62,403 nt of DNA from Lactobacillus psittaci DSM 15354 (GCF_000425905.1 NZ_AUEI01000009.1:1-62403); one strand, 5' to 3'; positions 45,522-53,636 are shown, numbered from the stretch's first letter. Numbers and translations are program-made. The notes: generated from the letters alone by a model not told the origin.

Positions 45522-46684
45522 TGTATAACTTTGACCAAATGCCCGATAGACGTGACACTAATTCAATTAAATGGGATGTAGAAAAACAAGAATTACCAAT
45601 GTGGATTGCTGATATGGATTTTAGTGTTGCACCAGAGATCATGCAAGCAATGCAAGATAAAATAAAACTTGGTGCGTTTGGCTATGAAAATGTACCCGCA
45701 AGCTATTATGATGCAATTGTTAATTGGCAAGAAAAGCAACATAATTGCCAAGTTAAAAAAGATTGGATTTTATTCGTAAATGGGGTAATTCCAGCCTTAT
45801 CGAGTGCTGTTAGAAGAGTAACGCATCCTGGTGAACAGATTTTAACCTTGACGCCTGTATATGATATTTTCTTTCATTCAATCGAAAATAATGGAAGAAA
45901 AAGTTTGGAAGAAGAGCTAGAATATAATGCCAAAACTCATAAATATAGCATTAACTGGTCAAGTTTAGAACAGAAATTAGCTGATCCCCTAACTAAGATG
46001 ATGATTTTATGTAATCCTCATAATCCGATTGGCAAATCATGGACTTATAAGGAAATAGAAAAAATTGCCCAATTATGTCATGAATACCATGTGTATTTAT
46101 TTAGTGATGAAATTCATGGTGATTTAGTTTTAGATAATAGTTTTAGTTCAACTTTAAAATTACCAGATAACTTAAAACAAAATTTGATTGTTGCTTTTTC
46201 ACCAAGTAAGACCTTTAATTTAGCGGCTTTACATAGTGCTAGCATGGTAGTTCCGAACCCTGAACTTAGATTCCAAATTTACCGTGCAATTAATAATGAT
46301 GAAATTGCTGAACCAAATCTTTTAGCGATTCCTGCAACTATTGCTGCTTACACTCAAGGGAATGCTTGGCTTAAGGAGCTAAAAAAATATTTATTGAAAA
46401 ATCGCCAATATATTGCTAACTTTTTAGAAACTGAACTTAATGAATTAAATTTAGCTAGTGAGTTTGCAACTTATTTAGCCTGGATTGATATCTCAAGTTT
46501 AAATATTAATAGTCAACAACTAGCAGACTTCTTGAAAGAAAATACCGGTTTAATAATTTCATCTGGTAACGTATATCGAGGCAATGGAACTAACTTCATT
46601 AGATTAAATTTTGCTTGTCCTAAGTCTGTGTTAATAGATGGATTAGAGCGCTTAAAGAAAGGAATAGATATTGAAAAATCATAA
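45521..46684 (+). CDS. patB: PatB/MalY-type PLP aminotransferase or cystathionine beta-lyase
   Basis: The 387-residue fold-type I PLP enzyme starts MYNFDQMPDRRDTNSIKWD and has MWIADMDF, CNPHNPIGKSWT, SDEIHGDLV and the Schiff-base Lys in FSPSKTFNLA. These are the marks of the MalY/PatB group. PatB-type C-S lyases cleave cystathionine to homocysteine, and some members are aminotransferases. It overlaps DUF3737 by one base and the next gene by 14 bases, so all four genes of this operon are translationally linked. Confidence 0.93.
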   Translation: MYNFDQMPDRRDTNSIKWDVEKQELPMWIADMDFSVAPEIMQAMQDKIKLGAFGYENVPASYYDAIVNWQEKQHNCQVKKDWILFVNGVIPALSSAVRRVTHPGEQILTLTPVYDIFFHSIENNGRKSLEEELEYNAKTHKYSINWSSLEQKLADPLTKMMILCNPHNPIGKSWTYKEIEKIAQLCHEYHVYLFSDEIHGDLVLDNSFSSTLKLPDNLKQNLIVAFSPSKTFNLAALHSASMVVPNPELRFQIYRAINNDEIAEPNLLAIPATIAAYTQGNAWLKELKKYLLKNRQYIANFLETELNELNLASEFATYLAWIDISSLNINSQQLADFLKENTGLIISSGNVYRGNGTNFIRLNFACPKSVLIDGLERLKKGIDIEKS

Positions 46685-47528
46685 AAAATTGGCTTGGATT
46701 TTATCTGGTTTGATTCTGCTAATAATTATTGGCCTAGGAACATTTATGGGATTAGGAAGGAATCAACCAACTAAAGCAGCTATGCCTAAAGCCACTGCTA
46801 CTGTCTTTTTCCATGGTTGGGGATCAAGTAGACGTGCAGAAGAGCAGATGGCGAATTATCTAGTTAAGAAAAAATACGCTTCTTCAATTGTAGTAGCTGA
46901 TGTCGACTATCAGGGGCATGTTAAGTTTTCTGGAATTTTACCGGCTAAAACTAAGCATTTTATTGTAGAAGTTAATTTGCAAAATAACAAAAGTGTCTCA
47001 CCAAATGGTGGGATGACTTATAGTCAGTCTAGCAATTATGTAGCAGATGTTTTAGCTAGTTTAAAGAAAAAATGGAAGATTAATAACGTTAATTTAGTCG
47101 CACATTCAATGGGAAATTTGCAGGTGATTTATTTTATTAAAAATCATGCTAGAAGTAAAAAGTATCCAAAAATTAATAAGTTAGTTGCAATTGCTGGCCA
47201 CTATAATGGAATCATTGGGATGGATGAGCCAAAAGACACTAGTCTAGAGGCTAATGGTAAACCAAAGATGATGAATGATACTTATCGTGATTTATTATCG
47301 GTGAGAAATACTTTCCCTAAAAACATCAAGGTCATGAATATTTATGGCAATTATAAAAATCATGGTGATGGATCCGTAAATAATAATTCGTCTAAGTCAT
47401 TACGATATTTAGTTCAAAAACGTGCTAAGTCCTATGAAGAGCAAGAAATTCGGGGTTATGGTGCACAACACAGCCGACTTCATGAAAATAAAGAAGTCGA
47501 TCAAGTACTTCTGAAATTTTTAAAGTAG
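46671..47528 (+). CDS. Membrane-anchored alpha/beta hydrolase (DUF915)
   Basis: The 285-residue protein has one N-terminal membrane anchor (about residues 8-28). An extracytoplasmic alpha/beta hydrolase domain of the DUF915 type follows, with a VFFHGWGSS oxyanion region, the nucleophile Ser in VAHSMGN and a C-terminal His in AQHSRLHEN. The TTG start at 46671 has AAAGGAATAG upstream and lies inside the 3' end of patB. Its role at the cell surface is unknown. Confidence 0.88.
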   Translation: MKNHKKLAWILSGLILLIIIGLGTFMGLGRNQPTKAAMPKATATVFFHGWGSSRRAEEQMANYLVKKKYASSIVVADVDYQGHVKFSGILPAKTKHFIVEVNLQNNKSVSPNGGMTYSQSSNYVADVLASLKKKWKINNVNLVAHSMGNLQVIYFIKNHARSKKYPKINKLVAIAGHYNGIIGMDEPKDTSLEANGKPKMMNDTYRDLLSVRNTFPKNIKVMNIYGNYKNHGDGSVNNNSSKSLRYLVQKRAKSYEEQEIRGYGAQHSRLHENKEVDQVLLKFLK

Positions 47529-47540
47529 TTATATAAACAG

Positions 47541-47580
47541 AAAAAATCCGCTAGAACAGTTAGTTCTAACGGATTTTGTT
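47541..47580. terminator. Bidirectional terminator between DUF915 and the BI-1 gene
   Basis: AAAATCCG-TAGAAC pairs with GTTCTA-CGGATTTT around AGTTA, with A-rich and T-rich flanks. Confidence 0.88.
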
Positions 47581-47593
47581 TTATTGATAATTA

Positions 47594-48301
47594 TTAGCGA
47601 CGATCGTTAACACCAAAGATTTCTAGTAAGAGCATGAATAAGTTGATGAAATCAAGATACATATTTAATGCACCCATAATGGCTAAGCCACTATCAGAAA
47701 CTTGATCGCCATATTCAATAAAAATTCTTTTAGCACTGTTAGCATCATATGCAGTCCAGCCAGTGAAGATAAGTACACCAATGTAAGAAAAGATATAAGC
47801 GCCCGCACCACTCTTAACGAAGAAGATGTTAACTAAGGTTGCTACAATGAACCCAATCATGGCAGCTCTTAAGTATGAGCCCCAGCTACTTAAATCTTTT
47901 TTAGTAAAAGTACCAAATAAAGCCATCGCTGCAAATACCCCTGCAGCTGAAAGAAATGCTGATGTAATTGTCGTACTAGTATAATAACTAGCAATAATAG
48001 TAAATTCGACACCATATACTATCGACAAAAACATTAGTAAGGTAAAACCTAATGCTGGATTCTTAGCTGCTTTAAAGCTAATTCCTAAGCAAAGAGCAAG
48101 TGGTAAAAAAACAATGACCCAAAACATAGCTTGTGGCATGTTCATAATGGCTGAGCGAAAAACAGTCATTGTTAAGTATGAACTAGCAGCTGATACTAGA
48201 ACAGCTATTAACATAAAACTATACATCTTAGATAAGAAACGATTAACAGCGGTAACATCTTGGATTTTACGCCGTCCAGAATCTTGTGAGAAGTAATCCA
48301 T
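47594..48301 (-). CDS. Bax inhibitor-1/YccA family membrane protein
   Basis: The 235-residue protein has seven membrane helices and the BI-1/YccA (UPF0005) pattern: an N-terminal cytoplasmic Arg/Lys-rich segment, a GWTAYDANSAKR motif in the last loop, and a short C-tail. Bacterial members act as calcium-leak channels or modulate FtsH. AAAGGAAC precedes ATG 48301. It is monocistronic and ends at the shared terminator. Confidence 0.93.
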   Translation of the reverse strand: MDYFSQDSGRRKIQDVTAVNRFLSKMYSFMLIAVLVSAASSYLTMTVFRSAIMNMPQAMFWVIVFLPLALCLGISFKAAKNPALGFTLLMFLSIVYGVEFTIIASYYTSTTITSAFLSAAGVFAAMALFGTFTKKDLSSWGSYLRAAMIGFIVATLVNIFFVKSGAGAYIFSYIGVLIFTGWTAYDANSAKRIFIEYGDQVSDSGLAIMGALNMYLDFINLFMLLLEIFGVNDRR

Positions 48302-48406
48302 ATAAAAGTTCCTTTCTATAGTTAATTACTATATTCACCACTAATTGTATCCAAAAAAGTGATTTTAGACAAAGAATTGGCACAAATTAGTAAAGTTATA
48401 ATAATC

Positions 48407-48451
48407 AAAAAAAGCCTAACATTAATGAAGTGTCTCATAATGTTAGACTTT
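48407..48451 (-). terminator. Terminator of the NhaC-family gene
   Basis: Read on the minus strand, GTCTAACATTA pairs with TAATGTTAGGC, followed by seven T residues. Confidence 0.85.
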
Positions 48452-48458
48452 TAAATAT

Positions 48459-49826
48459 TTATTTCTTACTCCACTTAAGTCCAATTCCAGTGAATCCACT
48501 CAAGATTGAGAAGACTGGAGATAAAAGACTGAAGAAGGTAAAAGGTAAGAAGGCTAAAACTGGTACTCCTAATGTTGCAGCCGCAAACGAACCAGCAACG
48601 CCCCAAGGAATCAAGTAGTTAATTACACTACCACCATCTTCAAGTACCCGGCTTAGGGCAAGTGGGTGTAGGCCTACTTTATCAAAGGCATCTTTAAAAG
48701 CACGACCTGGTAAAATTACTGATAAGTATTGTTCACCAACGAATAAGTTAATACCAATTCCAGAGAGAATAGTGACTAAAATTAAGCTTCCTGCCTTTGG
48801 TAGTCGTTTAACAAGAGGTTGCATTGCCTTTTGGATAATTCCAAACTTCATTAATAATCCACCTAAAGATAAAGTTGAAATAATTAAAGCAACTGTTGCC
48901 ATCATTGAACTAATTCCGCCTCGACTTAAGAGAGTGTTAACTTGAGGATTAGCGGTTTTTGCTATAAAACCATTAGTTAAAAGATCGGTTAACTTCGGAA
49001 TAGTCATTTTACTATCTTGAATAAAAATCATGATTGTAGTCAAAATGATATTTGCAAATAAAGTTGGAATTGCGGGAATTTTTTTCCAAGCGCAGATAAA
49101 CATTAATAAAATTGGAAGAAGTGCCCACCAAGAGACTGAGAAGTTATGATTTAAGCTGATAACAGTTCTATCAATTTTAGTTAAGTCGATGTGGCCACCA
49201 TTACCTAAAATTGTAAATAAAATTAATGAGCCAAGGAATGCTGGGATTGTTGACCACATCATGTTTTTGATGTGAGCAAATAATTCACTTTCAGCAACAG
49301 CACTAGATAGGTTAGTTGAGTCAGAAAGTGGAGACATTTTATCGCCAAAAACTGCTCCAGAGATAATGGCTCCAGCAACTAAGGCTAAGTTTTGATTCAT
49401 TGATGCGCCAATTCCTAAAAAGGCAATTCCAACAGTTGAAATAGTAGTAAAACCAGAGCCAATTGCCAGTCCGACAATTGAACAAACGATAAAGACTGAT
49501 GGAACAAAGAATTGCCCACTAATTAAATGAAAACCTAAAACCATGATTGATGGAATAATACCACCTTTAATCCAAACAGCAATTAAGGCTCCGATTAAAA
49601 TAAAGATAAAGATTGGAATAATAGCAATATTGATTCCTTCTTTGATGCCATCGTGAATTTCATCCCAAGAAAACCCACGTAATTTTGCCCAAAAAACGAT
49701 AAGGGATGTTACGAATAAAACGGGCACTTCAGGATTGATGCCAAAGTTAATAACACTAACTCCTAAAATCGCTAGTAATAAAATTAAAATCGCAGTTGAT
49801 TCTCCAAAGCTAATCTTCTTTTTCAT
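48459..49826 (-). CDS. NhaC-family transporter (possibly an amino acid transporter)
   Basis: The 455-residue protein has about 11-12 membrane helices and belongs to the NhaC Na+/H+ antiporter family. Marks are IGALIAVWIKGG, GAIISGAVFGDKMSPLSDSTNL (a family motif) and LVGEQYLSVILPG near the end. Family members preceded by T-boxes have been proposed to carry amino acids, and the T-box here supports that. GGAGG precedes ATG 49826. Which amino acid is uncertain, see the T-box entry. Confidence 0.9.
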   Translation of the reverse strand: MKKKISFGESTAILILLLAILGVSVINFGINPEVPVLFVTSLIVFWAKLRGFSWDEIHDGIKEGINIAIIPIFIFILIGALIAVWIKGGIIPSIMVLGFHLISGQFFVPSVFIVCSIVGLAIGSGFTTISTVGIAFLGIGASMNQNLALVAGAIISGAVFGDKMSPLSDSTNLSSAVAESELFAHIKNMMWSTIPAFLGSLILFTILGNGGHIDLTKIDRTVISLNHNFSVSWWALLPILLMFICAWKKIPAIPTLFANIILTTIMIFIQDSKMTIPKLTDLLTNGFIAKTANPQVNTLLSRGGISSMMATVALIISTLSLGGLLMKFGIIQKAMQPLVKRLPKAGSLILVTILSGIGINLFVGEQYLSVILPGRAFKDAFDKVGLHPLALSRVLEDGGSVINYLIPWGVAGSFAAATLGVPVLAFLPFTFFSLLSPVFSILSGFTGIGLKWSKK

Positions 49827-49842
49827 AGATATTTCCTCCGAA

Positions 49843-49877
49843 TAAAAAAGCCCCTGTTGCTATTAAAGCAACAGGGA
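49843..49877 (-). terminator. Terminator of the T-box leader
   Basis: CCCTGTTGCT pairs with AGCAACAGGG around TTAAT on the minus strand, followed by six T residues, 17 bases before the NhaC-family start codon. The competing antiterminator uses the T-box sequence upstream. Confidence 0.9.
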
Positions 49878-50054
49878 CGACGCTTGCCGTGGTACCACCC
49901 AACTTCTCCGCTATTTGCGGACTCAAAGAGCAAGTGATAAAGGACCTGCAAGACCTAATAGATATCTGGTATTTCGTTAAGCTTAGCCTGTCCGGCTTGC
50001 ACCAACCGCCGGTTCTCTGAACGCTGAACTAAGTAACTACTTAATTTATTCAAC
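49843..50054 (-). ncRNA. T-box riboswitch upstream of the NhaC-family gene
   Basis: The minus-strand leader has the T-box signature GGGTGGTACCACGG, an AGAGAACCGG motif with GGTTGG in stem I, and a terminator CCTGTTGCT/AGCAACAGG plus T run. Stem I contains the S-turn pair AGTA and GAA flanking a specifier loop reading GAAATACCAG. The triplet after GAA is ATA (Ile); shifted by one it is TAC (Tyr). The bulge TGGT expects a tRNA with discriminator A, which both tRNA-Ile and the tRNA-Tyr in this window satisfy. Uncharged tRNA would turn the gene on. Confidence 0.93.
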
Positions 50055-50083
50055 ATTCTACCTGGCAGATAATTATATGTCAA
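50055..50083 (-). promoter_or_regulatory. Promoter of the T-box/NhaC unit
   Basis: On the minus strand, a perfect TTGACA (50083-50078) and TAGAAT (50060-50055) are separated by 17 bases. Confidence 0.85.
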
Positions 50084-50177
50084 CTAAAAAGTGAAAAAAA
50101 GATTATATTTCTCATGCAAGCAATAGTAAGCAATCTTTAGTATGATAGTAGTAGCGATTTTAGAAAAGGTAGATATC

Positions 50178-51521
50178 ATGCAAAAAAATCAACTTGTTAA
50201 ACTTGAAATAACTGATCTCTCTTATGAAGCGATGGGAGTTGCCCATTTAGATGGAATGACGATTTTTGTTAATAATGCTTTGCCAGGCGAAGTAGTTGAA
50301 GCTAAAATCTTGAAAGTAAAAAAGAGTTTTGCTTTTGCTAAGATTGAAAAACTTATCAAGCAAAGTCCAGATCGAGTGACAATAAAATTGAATCAATGGG
50401 TGCAGACAGGACTTGCTAGTTTGGCGCACATTAAATATGCCAAGCAACTCGACTTTAAGCGTCAGCAAGTTATCAACTTACTGGAAAAAGCGCACTTGAA
50501 TAAAAAAGTTAATGCTACATTAGCTAGTCCAGAAGAAACAGGCTACCGTAATAAGGCTCAAGTGCCTGTGCGGAAAATAAAGGGACAACTTGAGATTGGT
50601 TTTTTCCGGAAGCATTCTCACGACTTAGTTCCGATGGAAAACTTCTTTACTACTGACCCTGAAATTGACCGGGTGTTGGTAGCAACACGCGATATTTTAC
50701 GTGAAAATCATGTGCCGGCTTATGATGAAGTTAAAAATAAGGGTGAAGTTCGCTATCTTGAAGTGCGCAGAAGTAAGGCTAATGGTGAAATGATGGTCAT
50801 CCTAGTATGTTTACACAAGGACTTTCCACAACTTGCCAAAGTAGCTGATGAAATTAGTCAAATTTCAGGCGTTGTTAGTGTGATTTTAAACCATAATCCG
50901 AAGAAAACGAACGTTATCTTGGGTAAGCATGACTACTTACTCGCAGGTAATCCACAAATTGAGGATAAAATTGGGGATGTACGCTTTAAGATTTCGGCTC
51001 AAAGTTTCTTCCAAATTAATTCTATGCAAACGCCACGCCTTTATAATTTAGCAATTGAAAAAGCTGGTCTAACTAGCGATGATACAGTGATTGATGCTTA
51101 TTCTGGTATCGGGACTATTGGCTTAAGTGTCGCTAAACATGTTAAGAGCGTTCGCGGGGTTGAAATTGTTAAACCTGCAGTGCAAGATGCTAAAGAAAAT
51201 GCACTGCTCAATAGAATTGAGAATGCTGATTATGTGTGCGGTAAAGCAGAAGAATTGATGCCAGCTTGGGTAAGTGAAGGGATGAAGGCGGACGTGATCT
51301 TTGTTGATCCACCAAGAAAAGGATTAACACCTGAATTTATCGAAGCTAGTGTTAAGACTAATCCGCAAAAGATTGTGTATATCTCATGTAACCCTGCAAC
51401 AATGGTGCGTGACTTAACAATATATCAAGACTTAGGTTACGACTTTGAAGAAATTACACCAGTTGATATGTTCCCACAAACGCCGCATGTAGAATGTGTG
51501 ACGGTACTTGAGAAGAAATAA
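50178..51521 (+). CDS. rlmD: 23S rRNA (uracil-C5)-methyltransferase RlmD/RumA family
   Basis: The 447-residue SAM-dependent enzyme methylates uracil C5 in RNA. It has an N-terminal TRAM domain, a central domain, and the Rossmann methyltransferase with DAYSGIGTIGLSVA, the catalytic Cys in YISCNPATMVRDL and the Glu in HVECV. At the place where relatives have the C-G-G-C start of a 4Fe-4S site, this protein reads TGLASLAHIKY, so the cluster cysteines are missing. ATG 50178 is preceded by AAAAGG. In B. subtilis the equivalent gene follows dgkB, and here it is about 11.7 kb away. Confidence 0.92.
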   Translation: MQKNQLVKLEITDLSYEAMGVAHLDGMTIFVNNALPGEVVEAKILKVKKSFAFAKIEKLIKQSPDRVTIKLNQWVQTGLASLAHIKYAKQLDFKRQQVINLLEKAHLNKKVNATLASPEETGYRNKAQVPVRKIKGQLEIGFFRKHSHDLVPMENFFTTDPEIDRVLVATRDILRENHVPAYDEVKNKGEVRYLEVRRSKANGEMMVILVCLHKDFPQLAKVADEISQISGVVSVILNHNPKKTNVILGKHDYLLAGNPQIEDKIGDVRFKISAQSFFQINSMQTPRLYNLAIEKAGLTSDDTVIDAYSGIGTIGLSVAKHVKSVRGVEIVKPAVQDAKENALLNRIENADYVCGKAEELMPAWVSEGMKADVIFVDPPRKGLTPEFIEASVKTNPQKIVYISCNPATMVRDLTIYQDLGYDFEEITPVDMFPQTPHVECVTVLEKK

Positions 51522-51523
51522 AA

Positions 51524-51549
51524 AAGCGAGTCCAGCTGGACTCGCTTTT
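51524..51549 (+). terminator. Terminator of the rRNA methyltransferase gene
   Basis: AGCGAGTCCAGC pairs with GCTGGACTCGCT, followed by TTTT. Confidence 0.9.
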
Positions 51550-51657
51550 GCTTAGTTAGGGAGGGAAGGTTTAATCATCTATCTTTTAGACGCAGCATTA
51601 AGTTTTGATTTTCAGAAAAAGTAAAGTATAAGCCATTGAAGATTGGAATAAATACAA

Positions 51658-51831
51658 ATGTATACTAAGACAAAACAAAAGCAAGTTGAAGATGTTCTCT
51701 TAACTCAAATTGTAGTTACATCAGAAGTAAATAATATTTTTAAATATAATGGCAAAATATATTCAAGTCAATCATATGAATCAGGCCTCGATCCTGATAT
51801 GTCGGATTTCGCTCGATGGAACTGTATCTGA
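51658..51831 (+). CDS. Doubtful small open frame, 57 aa
   Basis: The frame runs ATG to TGA and would give a hydrophilic protein starting MYTKTKQKQVEDV and ending DFARWNCI. No convincing ribosome binding site, signal peptide or known motif is present. It may be chance or a gene remnant. Confidence 0.2.
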   Translation: MYTKTKQKQVEDVLLTQIVVTSEVNNIFKYNGKIYSSQSYESGLDPDMSDFARWNCI

Positions 51832-51923
51832 TGAGCTAATTACTAAGTTATTATCGACTAATTTTAAGTCAACAAAAAATTAGTTATAGTTAGTTTTCCC
51901 CCCCCATCTCCCCGTTTTTTAGA

Positions 51924-51952
51924 TTGACGTTATATTTTCATAATGATTTAAT
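51924..51952 (+). promoter_or_regulatory. Promoter of the S66 peptidase-like gene
   Basis: TTGACG (51924-51929) and TTTAAT (51947-51952) are 17 bases apart, 31 bases before ATG 51984. A C8 tract lies 18 bases upstream of the -35. Confidence 0.65.
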
Positions 51953-51983
51953 TGCTATAAAAGTGAATCGTGAGGTGTCAACT

Positions 51984-53015
51984 ATGAAAGTCAATAAAAT
52001 AGCAATCGTTAGCCTATCAAGTGGTATTTTAGGCGAAGATGCAGTAGCTCATGAGCGAGAATTAGGCATAAAAAGACTCAAAGATTGGGGCCTAGAAGTA
52101 GAGTTTATGCCTAATAGTTTGAAAGGATTAACTTATATTAAGGATCATCCTGAAAAACGTGCTGAGGATTTGCTGGCTGCTTTTGAAGATGACTCAGTTG
52201 ACATGATTTTATGTGCAATTGGTGGGGATGATACTTATAGACTTTTGCCATATTTATTTGAGCATGATGAATTAAAGCAAGTTGCTAAGTCAAAAATATT
52301 TTTAGGCTTCTCTGATACTACTAAGAATCACTTCATGCTCAATAAGTTAGGAATCAAGACTTTTTATGGCCAGGCATTTTTAACCGATATCTGTGAATTA
52401 GACAAAAAGATGTTGCCATATAGTCAGGCGTATTTTGAAGAGTTAATTGAGACTGGAACGATTAAGGAAATTCATCCAAGTGATGTCTGGTATGAAGAAA
52501 GAAAAAACTTTAGCAAGCAAGCTGTTGGAACTTCAAGAGTTAGTCATAAGAATAATGGTTTTGAGTTATTAAGAGGGCCCCAGCAATTTAGTGGTGAAAT
52601 ATTAGGTGGTTGCATTGAGTCAATCTATGACTTCTTTGATAATTCACGTTATGAAGATACTGTTTCTTTGACACAAAAGTATCATTTATTCCCTAGTCTT
52701 GATGAATGGCGAGGAAAAATTTTACTTTTAGAGTCTAGTGAAGCAAAGTCTACTCCAGAAAAATACCGGAGAATGGTTAAAGCGTTAGTAAATTATGGTA
52801 TTTTTGATGTAGTAAGTGGAGTTCTGGTAGGACAGGCACAGGATAAAGTATATTATGAAGAATATAAACAAATTTTGCTTGAAGAAATTAAGAATGCTGA
52901 CTTACCGATTGTTTATAATCTAAATGTTGGTCATAGTACACCACACTGCATTGTTCCTTTTGGCACCAAAGCAGAAGTAGATGTAAATCAGCAGATAATT
53001 AAATTCTTTAACTAG
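51984..53015 (+). CDS. S66-family (MccF/LD-carboxypeptidase-like) protein
   Basis: The 343-residue protein follows the S66 fold (LD-carboxypeptidase and MccF). It has the N-terminal IAIVSLSSG, the nucleophile loop GGDDTYRLLPYL, the GGCIES motif carrying the family Glu, and His317 in NVGHSTPHCIVPFG. In canonical members the nucleophile position of this loop is Ser; here it is Thr84. The family recycles muropeptides or confers immunity to microcin-type peptides. ATG 51984 has GAGGTG upstream; an earlier in-frame ATG at 51924 overlaps the promoter. A GNAT gene follows after 13 bases. Confidence 0.85.
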   Translation: MKVNKIAIVSLSSGILGEDAVAHERELGIKRLKDWGLEVEFMPNSLKGLTYIKDHPEKRAEDLLAAFEDDSVDMILCAIGGDDTYRLLPYLFEHDELKQVAKSKIFLGFSDTTKNHFMLNKLGIKTFYGQAFLTDICELDKKMLPYSQAYFEELIETGTIKEIHPSDVWYEERKNFSKQAVGTSRVSHKNNGFELLRGPQQFSGEILGGCIESIYDFFDNSRYEDTVSLTQKYHLFPSLDEWRGKILLLESSEAKSTPEKYRRMVKALVNYGIFDVVSGVLVGQAQDKVYYEEYKQILLEEIKNADLPIVYNLNVGHSTPHCIVPFGTKAEVDVNQQIIKFFN

Positions 53016-53028
53016 AAATGGAATAAAT

Positions 53029-53535
53029 ATGGCTTTTAAAGCTAGTTTGCCCCAAGGACTTAGTGCAACCCTATTATCAGAACGGGATTTATCCTTAATA
53101 TATAAACTTTGTCAGACTCAGCCACAATATTTTAAGCAAATGGGGCAAACATTGAGTTATCAACATTTAAAACATCAGTTAACGGCCTTGCCGGATAGTG
53201 GCTTGTCACAGGACTCAAAGCAGTTTTGGGGCTTTTGGAAGGGAAAAGAATTGATAGCCTTTTGTGAATTGATTTTAAAATTTCCAGAAGAAGATTCTGC
53301 AATAATTGGATGGTTTATGGTTAAAAAATCTGCTACTGGTCATGGATTAGGAGGTGAATTAATTCAATCTATAAAAAAACACTTAGTAAACTTCAAGATT
53401 AAAGAAATAATTTTAAGTCGTTCTGATAAAAATTATTCAGGTAAAAGTTTTTGGATGGCACAAGGTTTTGAGCCAACTGGTGAAGTGGAGAAGTATCCTG
53501 AAGTAACTATGATAACGATGTCTTGCAAGTTATAA
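53029..53535 (+). CDS. GNAT-family N-acetyltransferase
   Basis: The 168-residue protein has the GNAT core: a central strand pair ending WFMVKKSATGHGLGGELIQ (acetyl-CoA pyrophosphate loop) and a C-terminal FWMAQGFEPTGE segment. The acceptor substrate is unknown. It is 13 bases after the S66 gene and probably co-transcribed with it. Confidence 0.87.
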   Translation: MAFKASLPQGLSATLLSERDLSLIYKLCQTQPQYFKQMGQTLSYQHLKHQLTALPDSGLSQDSKQFWGFWKGKELIAFCELILKFPEEDSAIIGWFMVKKSATGHGLGGELIQSIKKHLVNFKIKEIILSRSDKNYSGKSFWMAQGFEPTGEVEKYPEVTMITMSCKL

Positions 53536-53592
53536 ACATTTTTTAGATTATTTAATTGCGCCATCTTCTTCAAAAAGTGGTACATTTAAATT

Positions 53593-53608
53593 AACCTAGT
53601 TTTAGGTT
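53593..53608 (+). promoter_or_regulatory. Inverted repeat in the promoter of the 37-aa protein gene
   Basis: AACCTA-GTTT-TAGGTT is a perfect 6-bp dyad lying between a possible -35 (TTAACC, 53591-53596) and a -10 (TACAAT, 53613-53618). It could be an operator. The spacing is only 16 bases, unlike the MerR-type site at 43591. Confidence 0.35.
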
Positions 53609-53636
53609 TTACTACAATCGAAAAGAGGAAATTACT

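Larger units (their letters stand above)
51550..51983 (+). other. 434-base intergenic region
   Basis: This stretch holds only a weak 57-codon frame (51658-51831), a C8 tract at 51898-51905 followed by ATCTCCCC, and a promoter at 51924-51952. No RNA structure, insertion sequence or tRNA was recognised. The base composition and stop-rich frames suggest degraded or non-coding DNA. Confidence 0.6.

Noticed and set aside
38424-50177. Mobile element carrying the accessory block
   Set aside because: No integrase, transposase, terminal inverted repeats or duplicated attachment site could be found at its edges.
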